DNA from: Planctomycetota bacterium
GTDB taxonomy: Bacteria > Planctomycetota > UBA1135
Direction: 5' to 3'
NCBI GenBank assembly: GCA_004295085.1
Contig: SHNF01000017.1
Coordinates: forward strand, 63,058-127,057
DNA length: 64,000 bases
Under the pieces are notes generated by a model, which was not told where the DNA came from, did not search any database, and was given only the letters and a program-made list of their open reading frames with translations. Shown piece after piece: positions 33,660 to 42,764 of the stretch. Every line of letters starts with the position of its first letter. Position 1 is the first letter of the stretch. A program made the translations under genes and the position numbers.

Positions 33660-33965
33660 ATGCACAACCGCATCCAGATCCGGCTCGAAGCCTACGACCA
33701 CGAGGCCATAGACCAGGCGACTGAGTCCATCCTCGAGGCCGCGCGCATGACCGGAGTGAAGGTCTCGGGACCGATCCCTCTTCCCACCCGCATCGAGCGG
33801 TACACGGTGTTGCGCTCCCCTCACATCGACAAGAAGTCCCGGGAGCAGTTCGAGATCCGCACGCACAAGCGGCTCATGTACTTGCTGGAGCCCACACCGC
33901 AGACCGTGGATGCCTTGAACCGGCTGGTTCTCTCGGCCGGAGTGGACGTCCGGATCAAGATCTAG
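33660..33965 (+). CDS. rpsJ: 30S ribosomal protein S10
   Basis: This 101-residue protein of the 30S head also binds NusB in transcription antitermination in other bacteria. Signatures are [38 protein letters not shown] broken by the loop, the conserved [15 protein letters not shown] and C-terminal [11 protein letters not shown]. It heads the S10-spc-alpha gene string and has its own promoter at 33522. The tuf gene that often precedes it lies 16 kb upstream instead. Confidence 0.98.
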   Translation: MHNRIQIRLEAYDHEAIDQATESILEAARMTGVKVSGPIPLPTRIERYTVLRSPHIDKKSREQFEIRTHKRLMYLLEPTPQTVDALNRLVLSAGVDVRIKI

Positions 33966-34044
33966 ACGAGCCCCCAGGATCCCGCACGCTCGCTCCTCGA
34001 GCCTCTGCGAATTTCCCGCCTGGACCACGGGACAACAGACCGCA

Positions 34045-34782
34045 ATGTCGAACGTCAAATTCTTGCTGGCCCGAAAGAAGGGCATGACCCAGTTCTTCCG
34101 CGAGGACGGCACCGTGGTACCGGTGACCGTCCTGGAAGCCGGTCCATGCACCGTCACGGCCGTGCGCACGCCGGAGCGCGACGGCTACGCCGCGGTCCAG
34201 ATCGGCTTCCTGCCGGCGCGCGCCAAGCACGTGCACAAGCCGCAGCAGAAGGCCGCGGAGAAGGCCGGCGTCGGCCTGTTCCGCGTGCAGCGTGAGTTCC
34301 GCCTGGACAGCCCCAACGGCTTCCGGCCGGGGCAGGAGCTGAAGGCGGACGTGTTCGGCCCGGGCGACATGGTGGACGTCAGCGGCACCAGCAAGGGCAA
34401 GGGTTTCGCGGGCACCATCAAGGCCCACCACTTCAACCAGGGACCCGAAAGCCACGGCTGCATGAATGTGCGCCAGCCGGGCAGCATCGGCAGCAGCGCC
34501 GACCCGGCGCGCGTGCTCCGCGGGCTGCGCATGGCCCGGCACCTGGGCGCCGCGCGCGCCACGCTGCGCAACCTGGTCATCGTGGGGGTGGACCAGGAGC
34601 TCGGAGTGATCCTGGTCCGCGGCGGCGTGCCCGGACCGCCCAACGGCGTGATCGAGCTGGTGAGCGCCGGCAGCCCGACGCTGGCCGCCCGCCGCCGCGG
34701 CGAGGCCGCGGTCAAGGCGCCGGAGAAGGCCGACAAGGGCGGCAAGAAGGACGCCAGGCCCGCGGCCAAGGGAGCCAAGTAG
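34045..34782 (+). CDS. rplC: 50S ribosomal protein L3
   Basis: This 245-residue protein binds near the peptidyl-transferase centre. Motifs seen are ARKKGMTQFFREDGTVVPVTVLE in two parts, the DVSGTSKGKGFAG loop, NQGPESHG and VRGGVPGPPNG. It is about 35 residues longer than E. coli L3 because of a Lys/Ala-rich C-terminal tail (about residues 215-245: EAAVKAPEKADKGGKK). Such basic tails recur in L17 and IF-1 of this cluster. It is followed two bases later by rplD. Confidence 0.97.
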   Translation: MSNVKFLLARKKGMTQFFREDGTVVPVTVLEAGPCTVTAVRTPERDGYAAVQIGFLPARAKHVHKPQQKAAEKAGVGLFRVQREFRLDSPNGFRPGQELKADVFGPGDMVDVSGTSKGKGFAGTIKAHHFNQGPESHGCMNVRQPGSIGSSADPARVLRGLRMARHLGAARATLRNLVIVGVDQELGVILVRGGVPGPPNGVIELVSAGSPTLAARRRGEAAVKAPEKADKGGKKDARPAAKGAK

Positions 34783-34784
34783 GC

Positions 34785-35426
34785 ATGCTGCGCATCGCCA
34801 CCTACGACTTCGCCGCCGGCAAGAGCGGGGAGCGCGACCTGTCGGCGCCGCTCGGCGACGCGGTCCTGTACCGCACGCTCAAGGAGGCGGTGGTCCAGTA
34901 CCAGTCCAACGCGCGCCAGGGCGACGCCCACACCAAGATCCGCTCCGAGCTGGCCGGATCCAAGCGCAAGCCCTGGAAGCAGAAGCACACCGGCCGGGCC
35001 CGCGCCGGGGACCGGCGCAGCCCGCTGTGGCGCGGCGGCGCCACCGTGTTCGGCCCGCGCAACCAGCGCGTGTGGCAGTACCATCTGCCGCGCAAGCAGC
35101 GGCTGGTGGCCCTGCGCAGCGCGCTGCTGGGCAAGGCCCGCGACGGCGAGATCCGCGAGATCCGCGGCCTGAGCCTGGCGGAGCCGTCGGCCAAGCAGGC
35201 GCGCAAGCTGCTGGCCGGGTGCGCGCCCCGGGGCAGCGTCCTGCTGCTGCTGGCGCAGCGCGACGCCGTGCTGTGGCGCTCGTTCCGCAACTTCCCGCAC
35301 GTGAGCGTGCGCACCGCCGCCGAAGCCAACGCCTACGACCTGCTGGCGCACAAGTGGCTGCTGGCGCAGGAGGGAGCCCTCGAGCAGCTCGGGCAGCGGC
35401 TCGCCGTCGTGAGCGCCGAGGCCTAG
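34785..35426 (+). CDS. rplD: 50S ribosomal protein L4
   Basis: This 213-residue protein reaches into the exit tunnel. The extended loop is typical: KPWKQKHTGRARAGDRRSPLWRGGATVFGP in two adjoining parts. An N-terminal LSAPLGDAVLYRTLKEAVV block and a C-terminal TAAEANAYDLLAHKWLL match the family. In E. coli L4 also represses the S10 operon; whether it does so here is unknown. Gaps to its neighbours are two and four bases. Confidence 0.96.
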   Translation: MLRIATYDFAAGKSGERDLSAPLGDAVLYRTLKEAVVQYQSNARQGDAHTKIRSELAGSKRKPWKQKHTGRARAGDRRSPLWRGGATVFGPRNQRVWQYHLPRKQRLVALRSALLGKARDGEIREIRGLSLAEPSAKQARKLLAGCAPRGSVLLLLAQRDAVLWRSFRNFPHVSVRTAAEANAYDLLAHKWLLAQEGALEQLGQRLAVVSAEA

Positions 35427-35430
35427 CACC

Positions 35431-35721
35431 ATGACCGCCACCGCCGACCACTACCGCATCGTCCTGCGCCCGCTGCTCACCGAGAAGACCACCGGCGAGC
35501 AGGAGCGCAGCAACCGCTACCGCTTCGAAGTTGCGGCGAGCGCCAACAAGGTGCAGATCCGCGAGGCGGTGGCCGGCCTGTTCCAGGTCAAGGTGCTGTC
35601 CGTGCGCACCATGATCCGTCCGGGCAAGCGCCGCCGGCGCGGCTGGACCTACTTCCAGGGCGCGCCGCGCAAGCTGGCGGTGGTGACGCTCGCGGAGGGC
35701 AACAAGATCGAGCTGCTGTGA
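35431..35721 (+). CDS. rplW: 50S ribosomal protein L23
   Basis: This 96-residue protein sits at the tunnel exit and is the docking site for trigger factor and SRP in other bacteria. The sequence LRPLLTEKTTGEQE, YRFEVAASANKVQIREAV and KVLSVRTMIRPGKRRR matches the family. A normal loop and C-terminal KLAVVTLAEGNKIELL complete it. No unusual features. Confidence 0.96.
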   Translation: MTATADHYRIVLRPLLTEKTTGEQERSNRYRFEVAASANKVQIREAVAGLFQVKVLSVRTMIRPGKRRRRGWTYFQGAPRKLAVVTLAEGNKIELL

Positions 35722-35741
35722 GCAGGGCAGAGCGCTGAACC

Positions 35742-36578
35742 ATGGGCATCAAGACCTACAAGCCGACCTCGCCGGGACGCCGCGGCGCCTCCGTGCTGGA
35801 CCGTGCCGAGCTGACGCGGCAGCACCCGGAGAAGAGCCTGCTCGCGCCCCTGCACAAGACCGGCGGGCGCAACAACCAGGGTCACAACACGTCCAAGCAC
35901 CGCGGAGGCGGGGCCAAGCGCCGCTACCGCATCATCGATTTCAAGCGCGACAAGGACGGCGTGCCGGCCAGGGTCGCGCACATCGAGTACGACCCCAACC
36001 GCAGCGCCTACATCGCGCTGCTGCACTACGCCGACGGCGAGAAGCGCTACATCCTCTGGCCCAAGGACCTGCAGGTCGGCATGACGGTCACCTCCGGCCG
36101 GGGCTCCGAGCCGAAGGTCGGCTGCGCCATGACGCTGGCGGACATCCCGCTCGGCATCGAGGTGCACAACGTGGAGCTGAATCCGGGACAGGGCGGCTGC
36201 ATGGCCCGCTCCGCCGGCTGCTCGGCCCGCCTGGCGGCCCGCGAGGGCGAGTACGCGCTGCTGGCGCTGCCCAGCGGCGAGCTGCGCAAGGTGCACGTGC
36301 GCTGCCGCGCCACCATCGGCGAGGTCGGCAACGCCGACCATCAGAACGTGTCGCTGGGCAAGGCCGGCCGCAACCGCCACCTCGGCTGGCGCCCGCACGT
36401 GCGCGGCGTGGCCATGTACCCGGCGGCGCACCCCCACGGCGGCGGCGAAGGCCGCACCAAGGGCAAGCACCCGGTGTCCCCGACCGGGGTGCCGGCCAAG
36501 GGCTACAAGACGCGCAAGCCGCGCAAGGTCTCCAGCAAGTTCATTGTCCGCCGGCGCAAGGGAGGCGTTGTTCGATAA
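35742..36578 (+). CDS. rplB: 50S ribosomal protein L2
   Basis: This 278-residue protein supports the peptidyl-transferase centre and inter-subunit bridges. It begins [14 protein letters not shown] and contains [20 protein letters not shown], the central GSARPGQG-equivalent [14 protein letters not shown], and the catalytic-loop region [25 protein letters not shown] in two pieces with the conserved His. The start is the ATG 20 bases after rplW. Length is as expected. Confidence 0.98.
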   Translation: MGIKTYKPTSPGRRGASVLDRAELTRQHPEKSLLAPLHKTGGRNNQGHNTSKHRGGGAKRRYRIIDFKRDKDGVPARVAHIEYDPNRSAYIALLHYADGEKRYILWPKDLQVGMTVTSGRGSEPKVGCAMTLADIPLGIEVHNVELNPGQGGCMARSAGCSARLAAREGEYALLALPSGELRKVHVRCRATIGEVGNADHQNVSLGKAGRNRHLGWRPHVRGVAMYPAAHPHGGGEGRTKGKHPVSPTGVPAKGYKTRKPRKVSSKFIVRRRKGGVVR

Positions 36579-36581
36579 GCC

Positions 36582-36872
36582 ATGGGACGCAGCGTTCGCA
36601 AGGGACCCTGGATCGATCCGCGCCTGCAGCGCAAGGTGGACAAGGCACGGCGCGCCAACAACCGCCTGCCCATCCAGACCTGGGCGCGGGCCAGCACCAT
36701 CCTGCCCGAGTACGTAGGCATGACCTTCCTGGTCCACAACGGCCGCCAGTTCGCCAAGGTGCTCGTCACCGAAGACATGGTCGGCCACAAGCTGGGCGAA
36801 TTCGCGCCCACCCGCATCTTCCGCGGCCACACCAAGGCCAAGACCGCGCTGGAAGGCGCGGCACCGGCATAA
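36582..36872 (+). CDS. rpsS: 30S ribosomal protein S19
   Basis: This 96-residue 30S head protein pairs with S13 and contacts the A-site finger. Motifs are [33 protein letters not shown] and [27 protein letters not shown] in two segments. The canonical family has KTWSRxS; the equivalent here is QTWARAS. Ends four bases before rplV. Confidence 0.97.
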   Translation: MGRSVRKGPWIDPRLQRKVDKARRANNRLPIQTWARASTILPEYVGMTFLVHNGRQFAKVLVTEDMVGHKLGEFAPTRIFRGHTKAKTALEGAAPA

Positions 36873-36876
36873 GGCC

Positions 36877-37251
36877 ATGGAATTCCGCGCCATCCATCGT
36901 TACGCCCACATCTCCGCCAGCAAGGCCCGCCCGGCGGCGGACCTGATCCGCGGCCAGGATGCCAACAGCGCGCTGCTGCTGCTGCGCGGCCATCCCAGCC
37001 GCGGGGCGGCGTTCTTCCGCAAGGTGCTGGAGTCCGCCATCGCCAACGCCGGCCAGAACGAGGCCGTGGACGTGAATACGCTGCGCGTCGCCGACGCGCG
37101 CGTGGACGGCGGCCCGCTGGTGCACGGCCGCCAGCGGTTCCGCTCCGGCACCATGGGCCGCGCCATGCCGATCCGCAGGCGCACGGCGCACCTCGCCGTG
37201 GTGCTGGCGGAAGGCGGCGCTCCGGAACCCGGCAAGGAGAAGGGCAAGTAG
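36877..37251 (+). CDS. rplV: 50S ribosomal protein L22
   Basis: This 124-residue protein lines the exit tunnel through a beta-hairpin. It shows RYAHISASKARPAADLIRG, the helix NSALLLLRGHP, VLESAIANAGQNEAVD and the loop RFRSGTMGRAMPIRRRTAHLAVVL in two stretches. A short Gly/Lys tail extends the C-terminus past E. coli L22. The gap to rpsC is three bases. Confidence 0.96.
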   Translation: MEFRAIHRYAHISASKARPAADLIRGQDANSALLLLRGHPSRGAAFFRKVLESAIANAGQNEAVDVNTLRVADARVDGGPLVHGRQRFRSGTMGRAMPIRRRTAHLAVVLAEGGAPEPGKEKGK

Positions 37252-37254
37252 CAC

Positions 37255-37887
37255 ATGGGCCAGAAGATCCATCCCATCGGCTTCCGCATCGGCGTCACCG
37301 AGCCGTGGCGGTCGCGCTGGTTCGCGCGCAGCACCGACTACGCCGACAAGCTGCTGCTGGACTTCCAGATCCGCAAGCGCGTCCGCGAGCGCTTCCGCAA
37401 GGGCATCATCTCCCGCATCGACCTGCAGCACCGCGGCGACCGCATCACGGTGACCTTGTTCGTGACGCGCAAGGGCGAGGTCATCGGCAAGGGCTACGCC
37501 ACGCGCGACGCGCTGGTGTCCGAGCTGGAGCAACTCACCGGGCGCGAGGTCAAGATGGACATCCAGGAGGTCCGCCACTGGGACCTGGACGCCCAGACCG
37601 TGGCCGAGGCCCTGGCCGCCGCCATCGAGCGGCGCGTGAGCCCGCGCCGCCAGATGAAGCGTGTGGTGGAGAGCGCGCTGAACGCCGGCGCCGAGGGCGT
37701 CAAGGTCACCGTCAGCGGGCGCATCGACGGCGCCGAGATGAGCCGGCTGCTCAGCCAGCGCTCCGGGCGCATTCCGCTCCAGACCCTCGACGCCAAGATC
37801 GACTTCGGCTTCGCGGAGGCCGCCACCACCTACGGGATCCTGGGCGTCAAGGTCTGGATCTACACCGGCCGGGAACGGGGCTACTGA
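37255..37887 (+). CDS. rpsC: 30S ribosomal protein S3
   Basis: This 210-residue mRNA-entry protein begins MGQKIHPIGFRIGVTEPW and has the KH-domain pattern RIDLQHRGDRITVTLFV through VIGKGYATRD, then the C-terminal domain with GRIDGAEMSRLLSQRSGRIPL and a YGILGVKVWIYTGRE end. It is about 20 residues shorter than E. coli S3 at the C-terminus. Helicase-like mRNA unwinding at the entry tunnel is the known role. Confidence 0.97.
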   Translation: MGQKIHPIGFRIGVTEPWRSRWFARSTDYADKLLLDFQIRKRVRERFRKGIISRIDLQHRGDRITVTLFVTRKGEVIGKGYATRDALVSELEQLTGREVKMDIQEVRHWDLDAQTVAEALAAAIERRVSPRRQMKRVVESALNAGAEGVKVTVSGRIDGAEMSRLLSQRSGRIPLQTLDAKIDFGFAEAATTYGILGVKVWIYTGRERGY

Positions 37888-37908
37888 GGATCGGAGGAAG
37901 TCACCGCC

Positions 37909-38319
37909 ATGTTGATGCCCAAGCGAGTCAAGTACCGCAAGTCGCAGCGCGGCAAGGTCAAGGGCGACGCCACGCGCGGCAACAGCGTGAGCTTCGGCGA
38001 CTACGGGCTGCAGAGCACCGAATGGGCCTGGCTGGCCGCCCGCAGCATCGAGGCCGGCCGCGTGGCCGCACTGCGCGAGGCCCCGGAAGCCAAGCTGTGG
38101 ATCCGCGTGTTCCCGCACAAGTCGGTCACGCGCAAGCCCCAGGAGGTGCGCATGGGCTCCGGCAAGGGCGAGGTGGACCGCTGGGTGGCGGTCATCCGCC
38201 CGGGCACGATCCTGTTCGAGGTGGGCGGCGTGGACGCGATCACGGCGCGCCGCGCCCTGAACCGCATGGCCCACAAGATGCCGGTCAAGGTGCGCATGGT
38301 GGCGCGCAAGCACCTGTGA
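37909..38319 (+). CDS. rplP: 50S ribosomal protein L16
   Basis: This 136-residue protein near the A-site tRNA elbow begins MLMPKRVKYRKSQRGKVKG. It carries FGDYGLQSTEWAWLAARSIEAGR in two halves, WIRVFPHKSVTRKPQEVRMGSGKG and PVKVRMVARK. A GAGGA ribosome-binding site precedes the ATG. Length equals that of E. coli L16. Confidence 0.97.
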   Translation: MLMPKRVKYRKSQRGKVKGDATRGNSVSFGDYGLQSTEWAWLAARSIEAGRVAALREAPEAKLWIRVFPHKSVTRKPQEVRMGSGKGEVDRWVAVIRPGTILFEVGGVDAITARRALNRMAHKMPVKVRMVARKHL

Positions 38320-38336
38320 GCGAAGAGGAAACCAGC

Positions 38337-38543
38337 ATGAACGCCAAAGAGATCCGCGGCAAGGACGACGAGGAGATCCGCTTCGACCTGGGCCAGCTGC
38401 GCAAGGAGCTGTTCGACATGAAGTTCCGCTCGGTCGTGGAGGCCAACGCCGACCCGGCCAAGATCCGGCGCCACCGCCGCGACATTGCGCGCATGCGCAC
38501 GGTCCTGCGCGAGCGCGAGCTGCACTCCGGGGCGGCCCGTTGA
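38337..38543 (+). CDS. rpmC: 50S ribosomal protein L29
   Basis: This 68-residue tunnel-exit protein has two helices: EIRGKDDEEIRFDLGQLRKELFDMKF in two pieces, and then the signature KIRRHRRDIARMRTVLRERE. The start ATG at 38337 follows an AAGAGGAAA ribosome-binding site. The gene's stop is 17 bases before the preferred rpsQ start. Confidence 0.95.
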   Translation: MNAKEIRGKDDEEIRFDLGQLRKELFDMKFRSVVEANADPAKIRRHRRDIARMRTVLRERELHSGAAR

Positions 38544-38560
38544 CGCTGGAGAGCCGAGCC

Positions 38561-38851
38561 ATGAGCCAAGCCGACGCCGTCACCACCGCCCCCGAGCGCA
38601 CGCCCCGCAAGCGACTGCGCGGCGTGGTGGTCTCCGACAAGATGGACAAGACCATCGTGGTGCAGGTGGAGCGCACCACGCATCACCCGCGCTACCACAA
38701 GGTGCTGCGCGTGCGCAAGAAGTTCCACGTGCACGACCAGGACAACGCGGCCAAGCTCGGCGACCTGGTGGAGATCGCCGGCACGCGCCCGCTCAGCCAC
38801 CTCAAGCGCTGGCGCCTCGTGCAGGTGCTGGAGCGGGCCCAGGACCAGTGA
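38561..38851 (+). CDS. rpsQ: 30S ribosomal protein S17
   Basis: This 96-residue 16S-binding protein shows RKRLRGVVVSDKMDKTIVVQVE, HPRYHKVLRVRKKFHVHD and the signature GDLVEIAGTRPLSHLKRWRL in family order. I chose ATG 38561, which has GGAGAG eight bases upstream. A TTG at 38540 overlapping the rpmC stop would add seven residues and remains possible. The N-terminal 15 residues before RKRLRG are poorly conserved. Confidence 0.95.
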   Translation: MSQADAVTTAPERTPRKRLRGVVVSDKMDKTIVVQVERTTHHPRYHKVLRVRKKFHVHDQDNAAKLGDLVEIAGTRPLSHLKRWRLVQVLERAQDQ

Positions 38852-38883
38852 CGCCGCCCCGGAGACGCTGAGGAGTACCCGTC

Positions 38884-39252
38884 ATGATCCAGATGCAGAC
38901 CCGCCTGGACGTCGCCGATAACAGCGGCGCGAAGGAGGCGATGTGCATCCGCGTGCTGGGCGGCGGCAACCGCCGCTTCGCCCACATCGGAGACATCATC
39001 GTCGCCTCGGTGAAGAAGGCGTCGCCGGGCGCCGACATCAAGGCCGGGCAGGTGGTGCGCGGCGTGGTGGTGCGCACGCGCAGGCGCGTGCGTCGCCGCG
39101 ACGGCAGCTACGTGCGCTTCGACAGCAACGCCATGGTCCTCGTGGACGAGGACGGCAACCCCAGGGGCACGCGCATCTTCGGCGCCGTGGCGCGCGAGCT
39201 GCGCGAGCGCAACTTCATGAAGATCGTGTCGCTGGCCACGGAGGTGGTTTGA
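38884..39252 (+). CDS. rplN: 50S ribosomal protein L14
   Basis: This 122-residue protein forms bridges B5 and B8 and contacts L19. It begins [20 protein letters not shown] and has [20 protein letters not shown], then [20 protein letters not shown] in two parts, and [20 protein letters not shown] at the end. All positions are consistent with a functional protein. It lies 32 bases after rpsQ, with rplX starting two bases after its stop. Confidence 0.98.
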   Translation: MIQMQTRLDVADNSGAKEAMCIRVLGGGNRRFAHIGDIIVASVKKASPGADIKAGQVVRGVVVRTRRRVRRRDGSYVRFDSNAMVLVDEDGNPRGTRIFGAVARELRERNFMKIVSLATEVV

Positions 39253-39253
39253 G

Positions 39254-39580
39254 ATGACCTGGCGCGCGCAACTGCACGTCCGCAAGGGCGACGAGGTGGT
39301 GGTCACCGCCGGCAACGAGCGCGGCAAGCGCGGCAAGGTGCTGCGCGTGGACGCCAAGAAGCGCCGCGTGCTGGTGGAGGGTGTCAACCAGCACGTCAAG
39401 CACCTGCGCAAGAGCCCGCAGAACCCGCAGGGCGGCCGCGTGGAGCGCGAGTTCCCGGTCGCCGCGGCCAGCGTGCTGCTGTGGAGCGAGAAGGCCCAGA
39501 AGGGCGTGCGCACCCGTTTCCAGGTGCTGGACGGCCGCAAGGTGCGCGTCGGCATCCCGTGTGGCACCCGTTTCGATTAA
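39254..39580 (+). CDS. rplX: 50S ribosomal protein L24
   Basis: This 108-residue assembly-initiator protein has the KOW motif near its N-terminus: [26 protein letters not shown] in two adjoining blocks. [12 protein letters not shown] and a C-terminal [11 protein letters not shown] follow. Overall length is as expected, and the KOW fold is complete. Confidence 0.96.
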   Translation: MTWRAQLHVRKGDEVVVTAGNERGKRGKVLRVDAKKRRVLVEGVNQHVKHLRKSPQNPQGGRVEREFPVAAASVLLWSEKAQKGVRTRFQVLDGRKVRVGIPCGTRFD

Positions 39581-39584
39581 CCCC

Positions 39585-40127
39585 ATGGTCCGGCTCCTCA
39601 CCCGCTACCAGAACGACATCGGGCCCGCCCTCATGGAGCGGTTCCACTACCAGAACCGGCTGCAGCTGCCGCGCATCCAGAAGATCGTGATCAGCATGGG
39701 CGTGGGCAAGGCCACGGAGAACAAGGCGCGCGTCGAGAACGCCGCCAAGGATCTGGCGCGGATCACCGGGCAGAAGGCCATGGTGACGCGCGCGCGCAAG
39801 TCGGTGGCCGGATTCAGGCTGCGCGAGGGCATGCCCATCGGCTGCATGGTCACACTGCGCGGCACCCGCATGTACGAGTTCCTGGACCGGCTGATCTCGG
39901 TGGTGCTGCCGCGCATCCGCGACTTCCGCGGCGTGCGCGACACCTTCGACGGCCGCGGCAACTTCAGCCTGGGCCTGCCCGAGCAGACCCTGTTTCCCGA
40001 AATCGTGCTGGACCATGTGGAGTTCCAGCAGGGCATGAACGTGACCATCGTGACCACCGCCCGCAGCGACGAGGAAGGCCGCGCGCTGCTCGAGGGCTTC
40101 GGAATGCCGTTCCGCCGGAGGAGCTAG
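39585..40127 (+). CDS. rplE: 50S ribosomal protein L5
   Basis: This 180-residue protein binds 5S rRNA and contacts P-site tRNA. Motifs are [22 protein letters not shown] in two stretches, [23 protein letters not shown] and [20 protein letters not shown]. The C-terminus ([20 protein letters not shown]) is typical. The start is ATG 39585; the open frame extends upstream into rplX but that part is antisense-free shadow. The gap to rpsN is eight bases. Confidence 0.97.
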   Translation: MVRLLTRYQNDIGPALMERFHYQNRLQLPRIQKIVISMGVGKATENKARVENAAKDLARITGQKAMVTRARKSVAGFRLREGMPIGCMVTLRGTRMYEFLDRLISVVLPRIRDFRGVRDTFDGRGNFSLGLPEQTLFPEIVLDHVEFQQGMNVTIVTTARSDEEGRALLEGFGMPFRRRS

Positions 40128-40135
40128 GCCATCCC

Positions 40136-40441
40136 ATGACCAAGAAGAGCGTGTTGCTGCGGCAGAAGCGCCGCGCCCGGCTGGTTCCGCAGTACGCGGA
40201 CAAGCGCGCGGCCCTCAAGCGCCTGATCCGGGACCGCAACGTCCCCATGGAGCAGAAGATGGAGGCGGTGCGCGCCCTGTGCAAGCTGCCTCGCGACAGC
40301 AGCGGCTCGCGCCTGCGCAACCGCTGCCGGATCACCGGCCGCGCCCGCGGCAACTACCGCCGTTTCGGCATCTCCCGCATCATGCTGCGCCGCCTGGCCC
40401 ACTGGGGCGAGCTCCCGGGCGTGCGCAAGGCCTCCTGGTAG
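40136..40441 (+). CDS. rpsN: 30S ribosomal protein S14 (zinc-independent long form)
   Basis: This 101-residue protein is the long, cysteine-motif-free S14 class: no CxxC pair is present, unlike the 61-residue zinc form. It shows [20 protein letters not shown] and C-terminal [15 protein letters not shown], which is the S14 signature. It organises the 30S head together with S3 and S10. No second S14 is in the window. Confidence 0.97.
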   Translation: MTKKSVLLRQKRRARLVPQYADKRAALKRLIRDRNVPMEQKMEAVRALCKLPRDSSGSRLRNRCRITGRARGNYRRFGISRIMLRRLAHWGELPGVRKASW

Positions 40442-40459
40442 GCGGCGGAGCACAAAGCC

Positions 40460-40861
40460 ATGACCATGACCGACCCCATCGGCGACCTCCTGACCCGGAT
40501 CCGCAACGGACTGCAGGTGCGGCGCAAGAGCGTGGACATGCCCAGCTCGCGCCTCAAGAGCAGCCTGGCCCTGGTGCTGAAGGAGGAGGGCTACATCAAG
40601 GACGTGGAGGCGCTGGCCGACGAGCGTGGCTTCGCGCTGCTGCGCGTGCACCTCAAGTACGACGAGGACGGCGCGCCCGCCATCAGCGAGATCCAGCGCG
40701 TGTCCAAGCCAGGCTGCCGCATCTATTCCGGCGCCAAGAAGATCCCGGTGGTGCGCCGGGGCCTGGGCACCACCATCCTCAGTACCCCCAAGGGCGTGCT
40801 CTCCGGCCGCAAGGCGGCCGAGCTCGGCGTGGGCGGCGAGATCCTCTGCACCTTGTTCTGA
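40460..40861 (+). CDS. rpsH: 30S ribosomal protein S8
   Basis: This 133-residue 16S-binding protein starts [20 protein letters not shown] and continues [21 protein letters not shown]. The C-terminal signature is [21 protein letters not shown] then GGEILCTLF, with the conserved rRNA-contacting Ser-Thr-Pro. In E. coli S8 represses the spc operon; no S8-site mimic was recognised here. Confidence 0.97.
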   Translation: MTMTDPIGDLLTRIRNGLQVRRKSVDMPSSRLKSSLALVLKEEGYIKDVEALADERGFALLRVHLKYDEDGAPAISEIQRVSKPGCRIYSGAKKIPVVRRGLGTTILSTPKGVLSGRKAAELGVGGEILCTLF

Positions 40862-40864
40862 GCC

Positions 40865-41407
40865 ATGTCCCGCATCGGCAGCAAGGAAGTCTCCATCCCG
40901 GCCGGGGTCACGGTCACCGTGGCGAGCGCGGAGCTCGAGGTGAAGGGCCCCAAGGGCACGCTCCGTTTCCCGCTGTTCCCCGAGGTCCGGGTGCAGGTGG
41001 ACGGCGCGACCGCGCGCGTGTCCCAGAGCGGTGCGGGCGACGGCCGGCGCGCCGCGGCGCTGCACGGCCTGGTGCGCGCCTACCTCAACAACATGGTCAC
41101 CGGCGTCAGCCAGGGCTACAGCAAGTCCCTGGAGATCCAGGGCACCGGCTGGAACGCCAAGCCGGCCGGCAGCGGCGCGGAGCTGGCGCTGGGCTTCAGT
41201 GCCAGCGTGAAGGTGCAGCCGCCCGCCGGGGTCACTCTCACCGTGGTCTCGCCCACCGAGATCCAGGTGAGCGGCGCCGACAAGCAGGCCGTCGGCCAGT
41301 TCGCCGCGGACCTGCGCGCCATCCGGCCGCCGGAGCCCTACAAGGGCAAGGGCATCCGTTACAAGGGCGAAGAAGTGCGCCGCAAGGTCGGCAAGTCTCT
41401 CGCGTAG
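40865..41407 (+). CDS. rplF: 50S ribosomal protein L6
   Basis: This 180-residue sarcin-ricin-loop neighbour begins [18 protein letters not shown] and carries [13 protein letters not shown], the middle block [23 protein letters not shown] in two parts, and C-terminal [24 protein letters not shown] in two parts, which is the L6 signature. Two repeats of the L6 fold are complete. The rpsH stop precedes it by three bases. Confidence 0.97.
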   Translation: MSRIGSKEVSIPAGVTVTVASAELEVKGPKGTLRFPLFPEVRVQVDGATARVSQSGAGDGRRAAALHGLVRAYLNNMVTGVSQGYSKSLEIQGTGWNAKPAGSGAELALGFSASVKVQPPAGVTLTVVSPTEIQVSGADKQAVGQFAADLRAIRPPEPYKGKGIRYKGEEVRRKVGKSLA

Positions 41408-41412
41408 ACGCC

Positions 41413-41790
41413 ATGGACCACCTCCAGCAAGCCAAGAAGTGGGCGCGCCGCCTGCGCAAGCAGCGCAGCGTGCGCCGCCGCCTGCGCCTGGCCGCCGGCG
41501 GGCGGCCGCGCCTCAGCGTGTTCCGCAGCTCCAAGCACATCGCGGCCCAGGTCATCGACGACGCGGCGGGACGCACCCTGGCCGCCGCCAGCACCTACGA
41601 GAAGGACCTGGAGGCGCAGCTCACCGGCAAGAAGAAAAGCGAGCAGGCCGAGCAGGTGGGCGCGCTGCTGGCGCAGCGGGCCCGGGCCGCCGGCGTCGAG
41701 CAGGTCGTGTTCGACCGCGGCGACTACCGTTACCACGGCCGCGTGCGCGCCCTGGCCGACGCGGCCCGCAAGGGCGGGCTGAAGTTCTAG
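41413..41790 (+). CDS. rplR: 50S ribosomal protein L18
   Basis: This 125-residue 5S rRNA-binding protein has the N-terminal basic helix [17 protein letters not shown] and the core [20 protein letters not shown]. The C-terminus [28 protein letters not shown] in two blocks matches the family. A 12-residue insert ([11 protein letters not shown]) lies in the middle where the family is variable. Confidence 0.96.
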   Translation: MDHLQQAKKWARRLRKQRSVRRRLRLAAGGRPRLSVFRSSKHIAAQVIDDAAGRTLAAASTYEKDLEAQLTGKKKSEQAEQVGALLAQRARAAGVEQVVFDRGDYRYHGRVRALADAARKGGLKF

Positions 41791-41798
41791 GAGCAAGC

Positions 41799-42311
41799 AT
41801 GGCCAAAGAGCAGTACAGCTTTCTCGATCACTTGGAAGCCGAGAAGATCGGCGACCTGAAGGAGGAGCGCATCAAGGTCAACCGCTCGGCCAAGGTGGTC
41901 AAGGGCGGCCGGCGTTTCTCGTTCGCCGCGCTCACCGTCGTCGGCAACCAGGACGGCGTGGTGGGCTACGGCTTCGGCAAGGCCAAGGAGATCCCCTCGG
42001 CCATGCAGAAGGCATTCAAGGACGGCCGCAAGCACCTGATCCGGGTGCCGCGCGTGGGCAGCACCGTCCCGCACGAGACCGAGGGCACGTTCTGCGCCTC
42101 GCGCGTGCGCATCATCCCGGCGGCGCCCGGCACCGGCATCATCGCCGGCGGCACGGTGCGCGCGGTCCTGGAGCTGGCCGGCGTCAAGGACGTGCTGACC
42201 AAGGCTTACGGCTCCACCAACCCGGTCAACCTGGTCAAGGCCACCATCGACGGCCTGTCCAGGCTCCGGACCACCCAGCAACTGGAAGCGCTGCGCGGAG
42301 TCAAGCTCTGA
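41799..42311 (+). CDS. rpsE: 30S ribosomal protein S5
   Basis: This 170-residue protein helps decoding accuracy and mRNA unwinding. Signature blocks are [63 protein letters not shown] in two parts and [16 protein letters not shown]. The family position before IIAGG is kept. Its TGA overlaps the rplO ATG by one base, so there is no room for rpmD (L30), the usual gene at this place. Confidence 0.97.
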   Translation: MAKEQYSFLDHLEAEKIGDLKEERIKVNRSAKVVKGGRRFSFAALTVVGNQDGVVGYGFGKAKEIPSAMQKAFKDGRKHLIRVPRVGSTVPHETEGTFCASRVRIIPAAPGTGIIAGGTVRAVLELAGVKDVLTKAYGSTNPVNLVKATIDGLSRLRTTQQLEALRGVKL

Positions 42312-42754
42312 TGCAAGTCCACGACGTCACCGCCAAGGGCCAGCCGCACCGGCCGCGCAAGCGCGTGGGCCGCGGCCCCGGCTCCGGCCACGGCCGCACC
42401 GCCAGCCGCGGCAACAAGGGCCAGCGCTCGCGCTCCGGCGATCATCCGCGCCCGGGCTTCGAGGGCGGGCAGATGCCCCTGTACCGCAAGATCCCCAAGC
42501 GCGGCTTCAGCAACGCGCGCTTCCGCGTCGAGTTCGTGCTGGTGAACGTTGGCGACCTCAACCGCTTCGCCGACGGCGCTGAGGTCGACCTGGCCGCCCT
42601 GGCCGCGGCCGGGCTCAGCCGCAGCCGGGGCGCGTTGAAGGTGCTGGGCAGCGGCGAGCTCAGCCGCAAGCTGACCGTCAAGGCCCACAAGTTCTCCGCG
42701 GCCGCCAAGGACAAGATCGAGAAGGCCGGCGGCACGGCGCAGGTTCTGGAGTAG
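42311..42754 (+). CDS. rplO: 50S ribosomal protein L15
   Basis: This 147-residue late-assembly protein has the glycine- and basic-rich N-terminus PRKRVGRGPGSGHGRTASRGNKGQ in two blocks, then GGQMPLYRKIPKRGFSN. The globular C-terminus contains KVLGSGELSRKLTVKAHKFS. The ATG at 42311 uses the last base of the rpsE stop. It precedes secY by ten bases. Confidence 0.96.
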   Translation: MQVHDVTAKGQPHRPRKRVGRGPGSGHGRTASRGNKGQRSRSGDHPRPGFEGGQMPLYRKIPKRGFSNARFRVEFVLVNVGDLNRFADGAEVDLAALAAAGLSRSRGALKVLGSGELSRKLTVKAHKFSAAAKDKIEKAGGTAQVLE

Positions 42755-42764
42755 CACCCGCTCC

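Noticed and set aside
36766..38679. A 637-codon minus-strand frame across rplV-rpsC-rplP
   Set aside because: Antisense to conserved ribosomal genes, with no family resemblance.
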